From: Torreya grandis
Taxonomy: Eukaryota; Streptophyta; Pinopsida; Cupressales; Taxaceae
Assembly: GCA_037957365.1 (NCBI GenBank)
Contig: JARHVA010001739.1
Location: 124,001 to 188,000 of the forward strand
DNA length: 64,000 nucleotides
Direction of reading: 5' to 3'
In this document: piece by piece, positions 23,596-38,472 of the stretch
How positions within the stretch are numbered: position 1 is the stretch's first letter
Layout of the letters: each line of letters starts with the position of its first letter
Position numbers and translations under genes: made by a program
Notes under the pieces: model-generated
Databases searched by the model: none
What the model was told of the DNA's origin: nothing
Seen by the model: only the letters and a program-made list of their open reading frames with translations

Positions 23596-24162
23596 CTAAT
23601 CATCAAATAGTCTACCTCTCTTTACCTTCTTCAAAGAAGACTCTCCTTGGGATGCCTTGCTTGTAGATGTAGCTATCCAAAATGCCTTGGATTGCTCCAA
23701 GGTTTGACTGTGGGTACTACGCTCATAGCTTGCTTGCAGCCCAGCCTATTCAAATACAAAAATTATTATAAAATTAACAAGTATACATGAAACCAAGTTA
23801 ATAAACTCAAGTTTTAAACTATAATAATAATAAAAATTAAACATGCACTTACCACAATCTCATGGTCCTCCTCAATTTATCATTGATTCTCGACTGGGTC
23901 AGTGCCAAGTTTAGATGCATGAACAAGTGTATCAAATGGTGAAGAAACATGAGGAGATATCACAGTAATCATATGAATCAAAATATCAAATTTCATATGA
24001 CATTCCTACATATACAATACATTCATGCATATAAGTTATATTTGCTAAAGTATATAGTAAAATTATTAAAATAAAAGTACTTAATTACAATTCAAAATTA
24101 CAAGTGAATATACATACCTCAATGAGTCACATTGATGGAGGAGTGTCCACCCTAGTCATCAA

Positions 24163-25695
24163 CTAAACAAACAACCTAATAATTAATAACTTGGGCAATT
24201 CATTGATTAAACAAGTTGCTAACAAACTCAGTTTTGCATAAGATATAAAAAAATTTGATGAGGTCACAGGAAGCATGAATGTGACAAGTGAATATGTGAA
24301 ACATGTGACTTGTAACACCATACTAAAGGCAAGAAATGTAATTTTCATGAGTTAGAATGACAATACAATGAGGGAAGATTTTTGAGTGAATTTTATGAAA
24401 TTGAGTCATTGAATGCAAGTTAGGTGTTAAAATATCCTTGATATGTACCTATATACACTAGTTTGGATGCTTGTATTGATTTTTTAAGGTGTATTTCATA
24501 TTTTGACCTGATCACTTGGTCATTAGGCCTAATTGTCTTAAGGCAGTGACTTCGTATAGTTGAGGACAATCTTATGAGCTATGGTGTCTAAATTGATTTT
24601 TTTTGAAATTTTGATCATGCTAACACCTTTAATACTTTGCTTACAAACATTCATTAATTTTTAGTCCAATTGAGTATTGGTGTGATCAAAACTCCCTTAG
24701 AAACAATCATTGTGATAAGACAAGTAATTTCTATATGTGTTTGTTGAGAAGTTTGTAAATTGAGTTGTAATCAGGTTAAGACACCTAGAGTGATAGGTTG
24801 ATTTTATGGGGGACATCTATACTTGAGCCTTTTAAGAGTGTTTATAACCTTATAAAATAAGTCTTGTCAAAATCTAAAGAAACATATAGAAAATAGAATT
24901 GAATATTGTATAGATAATGAGTGGACAGTCTTCTTTACAAGTGCATGATTTTGGTTTCCCTATAGGTGAAATTAGGTCAACTATTAATCCTTATATTTCC
25001 CTAATTTTTTAAAAGAGAAGGTCTACATGTATACATTTCAAGTAGGTTGAGGTCAACAAAAGGTGTTATAGTCTTGTCGACACTCAATATTTATTTTAGG
25101 GGGTTTTCTTGATGAAAGGTGTTATAGTCTTGTAGAGTCAGCATGTCACTCAAGTGATGAAAGTTCATGAATATATAGATTCCCTCTCCCCTAATAAGAT
25201 ATAATAGGTCTTTGGGCCCCCTAAGTAGGTGGTGGTAACAAACTACTCAACCCCATCTATCCATATGGGGTTAATGTCCCCTATTTATATATGGTCAGAA
25301 TGCCTATGCATATACATATAGGATATAGTTTATAGTGGATACTCTCCTAACAAACCAAATGGATATAATAGATGCTCTCCTAGAAAACCAATGGAATTGA
25401 CTAGGTATAATGGGAACAAGAGGCTATGCCATCTAAATTTATAACTCGATAGATAGAGATGAAATTGTTACACTTGGTTGGAATTGATGGAAATTGAATT
25501 TCTAGCTATTACCATTTTGGATATCGATCATATAGATTGACCTGCTATATGTTATTAGGATAATAAGGAATCAAGTGGCTAGTTATGGGTCTAGTATTTA
25601 AAAGAAAGGAGTGGTGTGCATATTGATGAAGACATGTTATGCTCGATTGGGAAATTGATAGAAATATATTGTACCAAACAACTTTTATCAAATGA

Positions 25696-25745
<50 letters not shown>

Positions 25746-26046
25746 CAATCCTACTGATTGGGATTGAACCGATATAGGAACTACATATAATGAAATATCA
25801 AGCAAATATTCAACTCGCTATTTTGGTTATTGAAAACATAGTTTGAAATTCGAAATAAAAGCAAAAAAGTTGAGATGGAGGATGAGTTTCTAACACTACA
25901 TAAATCCATGTTAATACATCAAACAATAAAATTTCCAATAAAATTATATTAGGTATTTTATATTTTCTTACACAAAATCTACTAATGATACAATTAAGGT
26001 GTATGAATGTACATCCAGATTATATAAGAATATCTTGAAAATTTAC
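24163..26046. other. large intron of gene B with AT-rich filler
   Basis: The 1.9-kb gap between exons b and c. It has no recognisable coding and contains the (TA)n tract at 25700-25741. It may include later insertions. Confidence 0.4.
25700..25741. repeat. (TA)n microsatellite
   Basis: About 21 uninterrupted TA dinucleotides within the large intron of gene B. Confidence 0.95.
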
Positions 26047-27524
26047 CTCTATAAATGTATATGGTGTCGTAATGACATGGATATATGTAGTAGGGGTTGG
26101 CCCACTACCTAGTTGTGATGTTGAAGGCAACATCTCTTCCTGGAACACAAAAACAATACATATATACTATTCAATTTAAATGTGTAAATTAATTTTTACC
26201 TTTTTAATTTACAAATATAACTTAAAAAATTTAACATGAAATTTATATAGAAGATATGTGCATGTGTGTAGAGACTCCCAACATATCCAAACCAAATATA
26301 TGTGCCAATAACTCATCAGTCAAGACCATATCCTCTAAGACCCCTAAAGTGCCACCATCATCATCTGAAGGTCCAATGCATATAACACCATAACATTTAC
26401 ATGGGTGGGGTCAGATATGACCACTAGCTGGAGTATTTGGAGCATCTATCTTTGAAAGTCTACTCGTATGATGAATGAATGTATCAGTAAGTGCATGCAA
26501 AGTGTCTATCTCCACAACCTCCTTCACCATAAAGGGAATTTCTAGATAAAGTAGATTTTGGGTAGGGATCCTTGTAGGTTGATTAGGTGCATGACATGCA
26601 CCTGGTTGATCCTATGCAGAGCCTTTCCCTCAGCCCTAAAACTCACCATAGTCAAAGTAGTTTGGAATTTCATTGTGGATAAACTCACAATAGAGTTTCC
26701 TCAAAAATTATAAAGGGACCTCATGGTTATTACAAGGTGGATAGTCAAACACCATCCACCATCACTCCCAAAAATTGGCTTTAATCAAATTATGTTGGCA
26801 TCGGTGGATTGGGAAACATTTGGTCATTATGGAAAATGGGACATTGGTGGCTAGGTCGATAAATAAACAAATTTGATCTTTTATTATATCTTTCTTCTTC
26901 ACCTCAGATGCTAATAATTTATCAGCATAGTAATCCATACAACTATCCCTATATGACCTCCATCTATTAATTTGACTCGTTAGCAAGTCAACCTGAGCTA
27001 ATACTAAATCTAAGGTATTGGTCAGATAAGTGAAGTGGGTGTTCATAGAATTGGGCTCCCTCATTTTCAATTTTATTCTTCACTATGTGAGAAACTATAT
27101 CCTTTTGGTTGCTTATGGGATCTAGTGTAACTATAGGAGGGTTAAAAGGGTTAGACAGAGCGTTAAAAGGGTTGGGAGGAGGGCTGGGTGGAGGAATAGG
27201 CAAAGGATTAGACAGATGGTTAGGTGGAGAATGTCGACCTATTAGATAAAAATTACAAATCAAACTATGCAAAACATTCACATAAAATTCAAAAAATATG
27301 ATTTAATCTACAAAACCGACCTCTTCTTCATGGTGGAATTATCGATCTCGTGAATCCAGGAGTAAAAGCAATGATTTACACATGAGCTGGAGGGTGAAAC
27401 AAGCGTTGAAGGGCAAAAGGAAGATCTAGAAGGCAAAATGTGAATGCAAATAAGCAAAATACAAATGTGAAGTAGTATAAAAATGATAAAATTTGGGGTT
27501 TTTTTGTTTGTTTTATAGTTTATA

Positions 27525-27750
27525 TAACATGTACGCATTATTATTATATATAAGAACACATATGCGTTGTTATAATGCGTATACATTTTTATATATAAAG
27601 ATAATTCGTACGTGTTATTGTTACAACACATACGCATTATTTTTATAATGTGTATGCGTTATGGCTTGGGTATTCCAAGCCATAACACATACATGTTATA
27701 ACAATAACGTGTGCGTATTATGTTATAATGCGTATGCATTTTTGGGTATG
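27525..27750. repeat. array of ATGCGTATGTGTTATAA-type motifs with hairpin, right copy
   Basis: The motif and its complement recur at least eight times (for example acatacgcattat, ataatgcgtatac, aatgtgtatgcgttat, ataatgcgtatgcat). In the middle, atgcgttatggcttgg and ccaagccataacacat form a hairpin with arms of about 22 bp and a 5-base loop (centre about 27677). It lies about 290 bp upstream of the first recognised exon of gene B and mirrors the block at 10560-10665. Confidence 0.65.
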
Positions 27751-28644
27751 TCCATAAAATTTTCCCCCAACTCCATGCACATACCCTATTAGAGTTAATT
27801 ACAACATATAATATTACAATGTATATATACTAATACAAAGATCTTAAACATATTTATTTAAAAAGTATTTTATAGATATAAATTTCAAGGTGTTTATCTT
27901 AGATTTATATAATATGTAATTGATTAATGATTATGTTACCTTCTTCATAAATTTCTTATAAATTGGTGGTATATGGTCTCAATTTAGGTGCATCATTTTA
28001 TCGCATACAAAAAATATTTATAGAAAAGAATGGTTCTAAACTCCTCCATATGTCCAAGATATTATATTTTTTTAATCAACTTCTATAAAAAAGGAAAAAA
28101 TTCCATAAAATGGTTAAATATAACTCAATAATTAAAAAAAAAAAGCCTAACCTAAATTTTCTTAATGTCATAAGTAATTTAGATTCTAATACCTCCCAAT
28201 TACTAACTTTACTTAAATGAGATATATAAAGCCTAGATCCTTGTAAGGCATTTTACTCAAAGCTTTAACATTATTGCAACACACATCTTCACTTTGAAGA
28301 TGGGCTCATCTAGGCTACACCAAACTCTAATTATCTTGTAGTTTTAGGGTTCCATTGGCATAATTCAAAGTTTGTTCACATTACCTCCGCATTAAGAAAA
28401 ATTTCCATATGCTTAAGGGATGTCATTATTTTTTTTGGAATCTAAATTCAATAATCATTTTGCTTTTAGATATTTTTATTACTGTGAGATTAAGGGGTGA
28501 TATTTTTTCCTCTTTAGATATCCATACAACTCTCTCGATACCTTCATGTCTTACAAGAATTAGATATGCTTGGTTCTCTTCTTTCAAGAGATGTTTTATA
28601 TTCGCCAAAATTTGGCTACATATTTTTTAAATCACCATGCATTA
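27751..28644. other. intergenic, nothing recognised
   Basis: AT-rich region between the motif array and the 120-bp satellite. No supported feature. Confidence 0.4.
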
Positions 28645-31490
<2,846 letters not shown>

Positions 31491-32534
31491 TTTCCAATAT
31501 TTAATATCTCTTAGGTGTAAAATAATCAAAACATTATGTGAATCCAATTATTAAATTGAGCTCAAAAACCCTAAATATCCTTATATATTAGGGTTTCAAA
31601 ATTTTCTTAGCATTTCATATTTATTCCCTCTTAAGATTTATTCTTAGCTCCTTCCTTATTTTAGGGTTTCAATTTTTGGCTTATAAAACATGTAGAGACC
31701 CTAATATGGATACAATGCAAGATACCAATGATTTGTATACTTATTATGACATACATAAAGATAAAAACACAAAAGATAATTATGATTTTTGTGATCAATT
31801 TTATTATGTAGATTAGGTTGAGCTTAAATAATATCTTGAGATAAACCCCCATATGATTGAATCATTGTTTCATGTAACTAGATACAAAGATAAATATATA
31901 ACTAAGGAAACAATATATAAGTAACAACAATGATACCAATCCACCTTGTAGAGGCAACCATTTTGCATTGGGCATTCAAGTTTTTATTTCTACTATTTAT
32001 ACTAATGTGTTTGCACCAATGGTTACATAAATTATGCCTACACCTACCATAGGAACCACCATTTACTTCTTAGATATATGTGGATATTATTATAAAATAA
32101 ACTCTCTTATGTGAACATGTAGCTAATGATAAGTAATTAAAAAGGATTTTTTTGACGAGCATTATTAACTATGCCTTGATATGGGTTAAATATTTAATTA
32201 GTATATGCTTTAAATTATTTAGCTAACTAATTATTATCTCCTTTCTCTATCAAAATTAATGGTAACTTCTCCTATTCTCAAATTGCACAACTCAAACAAG
32301 GACCTGATGTGCCCACTAGTGACTATGCCCTTTGCTAAATAATTATGAATTGAATAATTTAAAATTATATGGATGACAAGTAATTAAAATATATTTTCAA
32401 GAAAATCCTACTTTTGGCTATCCTTAAGTCTTTTCTATTCAATTGTTTTCAATATTTCAATGACATGTGCCATACAATTATTTATTGTGAGGTCAAGATT
32501 ATTGCCATGAACAATTAAAATATGAAAACACACA
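31491..32534. other. intergenic, nothing recognised
   Basis: Flank between the satellite and gypsy element G2. A few ccctaaatat and ttagggttt words, no gene. Confidence 0.4.
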
Positions 32535-33588
32535 AAATAGAGAATCCAGAAGCATCGATAGAAGAGTTATTCTAGTGGGTGGAACAGTCCACCAAGTGGT
32601 TATCAAAGAGCGTAAGCATTTAATGGCATGGCCCATTTTTCTTCATTTGTGTAAAGATGAGTGGACAATTGTGTAAGTATCATAAAGAGGAGTGGCCTTG
32701 CCTTTCAGAGTATTAGGCAACCCATGCTTTTGATAAGACATTTGATAGGATTTAAATTCCAAAGTCAAGGCCCCTTCATATTTCTTCCTCTTTTCAATGC
32801 ATTCAATGCAGCATGGGCCATTTCATGAAAAGAAGCACCACAATCTTTCTTTTGGATGCTATATATTGTAATCTCTCATTTTTGAGAGAGGGGAGATCTC
32901 TTAATTATTGGAAGCAAAACTCTACCCAAATTGAAAGACATTTTTGAGACTTTGAGCTCATATTGTTAATCAAATTTTATCAGGTGAATGAGAAAGCAAG
33001 TGACCTTTCAAACTTTGTGTTGAAATAACTTGTGTTATGTAGGAGATTGTTCTTATGTCCTTTTCCTAAATATAATATTATCTATTGGATCAAATAAGCA
33101 GAGCAAGTGAAAATAATCTGGAAGATGTCTTAAAGTCAATTATGGAGACTTTGTGCTACCATAATTTTCTTTAGTTTGTGTGTTTTGTGTTTTAGTACAA
33201 AGGATATTGAAAAGGCTTTAAACTAATTTTATCGTTTGTGATCATATACTTTGTTATAGTTTTCGGTGCAGACTTTGGGTTGCACCTCATTCTATTGTGA
33301 TATAAGCTATAAATTAGTCAGAGAAGCAACAAAATACTTTGTGCTTTCATGGGTTTCTCATGGATTCAGTTACTACCCGAGAGTTTTCCTTTTGTTTTAT
33401 GAACATCATTTTGGAAAAAAGAGAAATGGATGGTATGATCTCACCCTTGAGTTAGTATTTTTAGTTTATATTAGTTTATAATAGTTTATAGGGAACCTCC
33501 CCTTGCTGAGAGGAGAGATTTATCTCATTACGCTGTGGTCGATATACCCATTTGGTCTTCAGTTAGTTGAAAACAAAATATTCACCCA
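32535..33588 (+). repeat. 5' LTR of G2, left-truncated
   Basis: It matches 44427-45494 from aaatagagaatccag to ttcaccca. About 500 bp present at the start of the 3' LTR are missing here. A 24-bp deletion relative to the 3' LTR lies near 32769. TATA-like gctatatattg is at about 32860. Ends with CA at 33588. Confidence 0.85.
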
Positions 33589-33597
33589 ATAATTTTT

Positions 33598-33616
33598 TGG
33601 TGACTCCACTGGGGAA
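33598..33616 (+). other. primer-binding site of G2
   Basis: TGGTGACTCCACTGGGGAA starts 9 bp after the LTR end. This type of PBS is common in plant Tat/Ogre-like gypsy elements; the exact tRNA is not assigned here. Confidence 0.75.
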
Positions 33617-33927
33617 AAATGCACACTTTAAAGCCTAAAGCTTTAAATTGAAGCATTCCCAGTTCTTTTCTATTCTACATTCTGGTAGATCTACAGTATA
33701 CGTGAAGCCAAAGAGCTTAGGGTATTGTTGATCCTATATTCGAGTTTGTGCAACAAAATAATTTTGATCTTTCTCCTCTATGATATCGCCTTCAACAAAC
33801 CAAGAGTTTTCCTCCTACCAATGTTAGGTCTCCAATACCAGGTGAAGCTTTTCCTTCCTCTACTAGTAGAACTTTATCTATACATACTACACAAAATTTT
33901 GTTATCCCTCCTTTCAATTTTCATATC

Positions 33928-35036
33928 ATGGCATCCCAAGGCCCTTGGGGTAACACCTTTGGGCCCCTAAATCTAACCCCACCTTTACATAAACTACCTC
34001 GTAGTTCAAGAAAGAATTTTCCCAAGTTTTATGGTGATGGAAAAGTTCATCTTGATGAGCATATTACAGCTTTTTGCATAGCTTTTGGTGTGATAGGCAT
34101 TGAATATGAAGATATAGAGGTAAGACTGTTCCTAGAAACATTGCAAGGCGCTACCGTAGATTGGTTTTATCATCTTCAATATTAGACTATAACTGACTGG
34201 AACACTCTCAAGGCCAAGTTTGAGGCTAGGTTCAAACCCACAGAATATGTACATGCCTTGTTGGCTCAACTTACACAAATGAAGAAGGAGCCTCATGAGC
34301 CTATGCAAGACTTCATTTCTAAATTCAATAAGCTGAGGAACATGATTCCTACAATTGCTCAACCAACACCAAAAAATATTAAGTGCTTCTTCATCAATTC
34401 TCAACTTCCTGAAGTGAGTTTTTTGTTGAGGTGGGATGGCCATATAGATCTTTCTATAGCCCAAATTTTGGCTACCGAGGTCGAAGATGATCATATCCTT
34501 ACAGGTAAGATAAGAAGAGATCCTAATAGAAATAAATTTTCTTCATCTGCTGAAAATTCTTTCACAAACACCACTGATCCTATGGTGTAAAAGTTAGCAA
34601 ATGAATTTCTCGCTCTAAAAAGGCAAATGGCCCAAGGTATGTTTGCTCCTCCTTATCAAGATATACCAAGGAGGGCATTTCCCAACCATTCTTATCAAGG
34701 CAATGCTACCAAAAATAAAGGGCAACCCAATCATCTTCCTCCCACACAAGGGAAGATTGTCATTGAAACAACACCGGTCAACTCAGCAGTTGGTTATCAT
34801 GAAGCCGAACATGATTTCTCTTTTCAACCTGAGTTGGACCAAGAAGATGACGCTAATTTATTTTTGGAAGGAGAAGAAAAATTAGCTGGTGACTCCAACA
34901 TTGGTTTTTTGAATTACCAAGATGAAGCTAGAAAAAAGTGAGAAGTGTTTGATGGATCATATGCTATTCTTACTAGGTCCCAAGCTGATAAAGAAAAAGC
35001 AGGAGAAGAACCTCAGCCAGTAATCTCAATTTCTAA
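33928..35036 (+). pseudogene. gag of G2, broken
   Basis: Gag polyprotein. The ATG at 33928 gives MASQGPWGNTFGPLNL, followed by FPKFYGDGKVHLDEHI, VRLFLETLQGATVDWFYHL (capsid signature), a TAG at 34183, WNTLKAKFEARFKPT and the MKKEPHEPMQDFISKFNKL helix, then QLPEVSFLLRWDGHIDLS. After a stop at 34588 the Gln/Pro-rich linker goes on (34627-34941) to an acidic tail. No zinc knuckle is visible. The ATG chosen is the first that gives the conserved gag N-terminus. Confidence 0.85.
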
Positions 35037-35399
35037 ATAGGGGGCTTCACTACCTTTCCAATCAAAGGACCTAATGATCAATAATAAAGTAAGTACTTCA
35101 AACAATCATATACCTTCTAATTTAATTTCTCAGACTAGTACCACACCAAATAAAAACTAGAATGATGGACTTCCTTCCTCTATTCCTAGTTCATTTTATT
35201 TATTTGACATAATTGATCATGATAAGAAGACCAAGATCCAAATGTCTAAGTTTGAGTACTTACAAGCCAACCCTGAGCAGTTGGGTAGGTTGGTTGAATG
35301 CATCAAAAACAAAACCGTCCCTACAGGACAAGATTTTTCAAAAGTGACTCATGATCCCTCAAAGAACAAATCCATCTGAAAAAATCTTATCACTACTCC

Positions 35400-35964
35400 T
35401 CCTGTTGCCCCTAGAAAAATAGAACCTTTCTATGTTTCCCTATTAATAAATGGTCATAAGTTGAGCAATTGTATAATAGACTCTGGAGCCTCTGACAATG
35501 TTATGCCCGCCAAGGTAGCAGATTCTCTCGGTCTTACCTTGACTAAAAATTTTGGGGGATGTTTCTCCATGGAAAACAAGCAAGTACCACTTTTGGGTCA
35601 AATCAAATATGCCTAATTTGCATTTTTGGATTTTCAAGATAGGAGGATTAAAATGACAGTCTTAGTGCTTGATGTTCTAGCCTCTTATAGCATTCTACTC
35701 AGATGTAATTTTTGTAAAGATGTAGGTGGAGAGTTGAATATGGATCTATCTGAAGCAAGGATACCTGTTAAAGGCATCATGCAAAAGTTGCTTCTTGAAA
35801 ATGAGTCAAGATATATTGTCACCCAAACGTCAGACCCTAAAGCTCAAATTTTGTTTGAATCATCGGGAATGGGTAATTATTTTCTGACCACTAAAGATGT
35901 TTCTATTTTATCAAATGAAAGTTCATTGGGTGACAATTCAAAAAATTTAGACAAAAAATTATAA
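35400..35964 (+). pseudogene. aspartic protease domain of G2
   Basis: KIEPFYVSLLINGHKLSNCI leads into the catalytic DSGAS at about 35479-35493, followed by DNVMPAKVADSLGL. A TAA at 35615 interrupts; the second half (35626-35964) has VLVLDVLASYSILLRCNFCKD, where the final strand normally reads LLGR. Proteolytic processing of Gag-Pol is the family role. Linker residues follow to the extra RNase H. Confidence 0.8.
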
Positions 35965-36049
35965 CAATTATTAGGGCAAAGTTTAGGTAAAAAATAATCT
36001 TCCCTCCCTAATGAAGAGACATATTTAAGAAGATCAAATTCTAATGATG

Positions 36050-36738
36050 TTTGGATTTTAGAATTTGATGGTAGTTATTCTTCTATCTGTTCTAGATTTG
36101 AAATTGTTTTGATATCCCCTCAAGGAGATATTTTCCCCTATTCATATAATTTGTAATTCAACAATACCAACAACACCGTCGATTATGAATCTTTGTTGCT
36201 CGGATTGAAAGCTGCTCATGCTAAAGGCGTTAAGATTCTTCATGCCCGAAGAGATGCTAAATTAGTGGTTTGTCAAGTAAGAAATCTGTATCAAACCAAA
36301 AATAAAATATTGCAACATTATCAGATTCTGGTATGGGATTGCATTGAAAGTTTTGATGCTTTCAATATTTTTGTGGTGCCAAGAGAGTTTAATGATCATG
36401 CAGATTCATTGGCTGTCTCTGCAACCCTCATGATTTCTCATAAAGATTTTAAAGGGAACAAGTACACTATTGAGCTAGTCTTTCGACCAAGTGTACCTAA
36501 TAATGCCAACCATTGGCAGGTGTTTAATGGTGACAATCAAATCATTGCTTTTATGGAACAGATGGATAGCTTTGAGGAGCTTTATTTTGAAGGTAGTAAA
36601 TCTCCACCATGGGAATCAGTTCCTGAAATAGATTCAAAAAATGGTGAAGAGTTCCTTCAACTCAAAGGGAATAAAATTCAAAAAAAATTGCTTTCTCTTG
36701 AGAAGTTATTTGATAAGCATGACAGGTATATCATGTAG
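36050..36738 (+). pseudogene. extra (archaeal-type) RNase H domain of G2, before RT
   Basis: Seen in order: WILEFDGSYSS (first Asp), a GFEIVLISPQGD-like strand, NTVDYESLLLGLKAAHAKG (Asp in place of the catalytic Glu), ILHARRDAKLVVCQV (second Asp; GDSE has become RDAK) and NDHADSLAVSA (last Asp). A TAA at about 36154 breaks the frame. The 181-residue open stretch 36193-36738 covers the second half and the tether to RT. Same placement as in G1, but two active-site motifs are degraded. Confidence 0.8.
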
Positions 36739-36783
36739 TGACAAATAGATTCAAGTTCCTCCAAGGAGTTTGATCAAATAAAT

Positions 36784-37790
36784 TTGAGTATGAAAGAAAA
36801 TCCCAAAATGGTCAACATTGGGCATTGTTGCACTTTTGATGAAAAGCTCAAATTCATTACTCTTTTTCATCATTCCATTGATGTTTTGGTATATTCTTAT
36901 GATGATCTAAAATATCTCAAGCCTGAAGAAATTCGGCATGAAATTCCTTTTAAAGTTGGGTCATTGCCTCACAAGTAGAAATAAAGGCAATATAACCCCA
37001 AAATATCAGGTACTATCCTTTCTAAGATCTAGAAAATGTTAAATGCAAGAATAATTTTTCTAATCCATCATTACACCTAGATCATGAACATAGTTCCTAT
37101 GAGAAAAAAGAATGGAGAAATTTGTATCTGCATTGATTTCAAAAACCTAAATCAATCTTCTTTAAAGGATAACTACCCCTTACCCATCATGGATCAAGTA
37201 TTGCAAATAGTGACTGGCTCAGAAATGTTATCAATGTTAGATGGTTTTTCCAGATATAATCAAGTGGAAGTCAATAAAGTAGATCAATATAAACTGCTTT
37301 CACTACACCTTGGGGCACATTTGCATATCATAGAATGCCTTTTGGTCTAATCAATGCTGGCGCCACCTTTCAGAGAGCAATGGATCTTGCCTTCAGAGAT
37401 GAAATGGGTAAGTTTATTGTGGTATATCTTGATGACTTGACCATTTTTTCCAAACATCATCCTGATCATGTGCATCATTTACAACAAGCGCTGGAATGCT
37501 GTCAGTAAAATGGTATTCTCTCAATCCTAAGAAGTTGGTTTTTGGGGTTATAGAAGGTAAACTTTTCAATCACACTGTATCCTGAGAAGGCATAAAAATT
37601 GACTAAAAAAGAGTCAAATCTATCCAAAATCTTACTCTTCCTGCTAGTAAGACTGCAGTTCATTTTTTTCTTGGAAAGGTGAATTTTCTACAAAAGTTCA
37701 TTCTTGAATTCACAGAGAAGACTCACCACATTGTTGACATGATGAAGGGTAAAGCTAATTTCTATTGGACTACAGAAGGCAAGTCAACAT
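36784..37790 (+). pseudogene. reverse transcriptase domain of G2
   Basis: RNA-directed DNA polymerase. Tether LVYSYDDLKYLKPEEI (about 36885), then NIVPMRKKNGEICICIDFKN, DNYPLPIMDQVLQIVTG, MLDGFSRYNQVEV (37084-37350). A frameshift near 37295 is followed by WGTFAYHRMPFGLINAGATF, the catalytic YLDD at 37425-37436, and a poorly kept thumb (LNPKK-type region near 37520). About 60 bp before 37084 lacks the expected finger residues (ESGII-type), so there is a small deletion. Confidence 0.88.
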
Positions 37791-38240
37791 TTTAAGATAT
37801 CAAGAAAGCTATCACCCATGCCCTAATCTTGGTTTGTCCAAATTATGCCAAAGACTTCATAGTATATAGCTATGTTTTTGAACATACACTTTTAGCCATT
37901 TTGGTTCAGTAAAACAAAGAAAATGTGGAATCTCTCATATCATTTATGAGTTGTCCTCTCAAATCTCATGAATTTAAATATTCAAACATGGAAAATCATG
38001 CTTATGTTATGGTTAAGGCAGTAAAATAGTTTCAATTCTATATCCTAAATTTACATACTGTTGTTCTGGTGCCTGATTCAACAATAAAGTCTATTTTAAC
38101 TCAACAGGAGTTTGGAACTAAAAGGGGCAATTGGGTTGCTAAAATTCAAGAATTTGATCTTGATATCAAACCTATTAAGCTTGTGTGGGGAAGAGGTCTC
38201 TGCCAATTAATTGATGATAACATACCAAAGGAAACATGAC
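37791..38240 (+). pseudogene. Ty3-type RNase H domain of G2, degenerate
   Basis: AITHALILVCPNYAKDFIVY, then a position where the first catalytic Asp is replaced (YSYVFE), LISFMSCPLKSHEFKYS, the helix ENHAYVMVKAVK and KIQEFDLDIKPIKLVWGRG. Several stops. As in G1 the first active-site Asp is missing. Confidence 0.65.
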
Positions 38241-38259
38241 ATGAAGAAATAGAGGTTGA

Positions 38260-38472
38260 AGACATGCCTACAGTTCTCTTTGTGACTAATACTGATGAGT
38301 GGTATTCTAATATCGATTATTTTCTTACCTATGGTGAGTGTTCTACTCTCTTATCTTATAAAGAAAAAATAATTGTTAAGTTGAAAGCCACTAACTATGT
38401 CTTGTGGGCCAATGGTCTGTACAAAAGGAGCCTTGATGGGGTATTTCTTTGTTGCATGGATAAAGCATAAAA
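38260..38472 (+). pseudogene. integrase N-terminal part of G2, left of the copia insertion
   Basis: Open stretch 38264-38470 with LKATNYVLWANGLYKRSLDG and FLCCMDKA corresponds to the region just before the HHCC zinc finger of Ty3 integrases. It is cut by C2 after 38472 and continues at 42425. Confidence 0.75.

Larger units (their letters stand above)
23596..27238 (-). pseudogene. gene B: decayed multi-exon gene of unknown function
   Basis: Reading the minus strand, four exons have consensus splice borders and coherent frames. Exon b 26139-26047 starts EEMLPSTSQLGSGP (93 bp). Exon c 24162-24118 starts LMTRVDTPPS (45 bp). Exon d 24005-23853 starts ECHMKFDILIHMITVISP (153 bp). Exon e 23745-23596 starts AGLQASYERSTHSQ and ends KKVKRGRLFDD-stop (150 bp). 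All are multiples of three and phase 0, with acceptors such as ttccag and tgtag and donors gtaaat, gtatgt, gtaagt. The long first exon starts at an acceptor (27238) with GRHSPPNHLSNP, has a Pro-rich stretch, a frameshift near 27060, then RSYRDSCMDYYADKLL and continues to about 26270. In-frame stops occur in exons c and d. No domain is recognised. The basic C-terminus could be a nuclear signal (inference). Confidence 0.6.

Noticed and set aside
25545..25805. Minus-strand frame with Tyr-Ile repeats
   Set aside because: It is a translation of the (TA)n tract and flanks.
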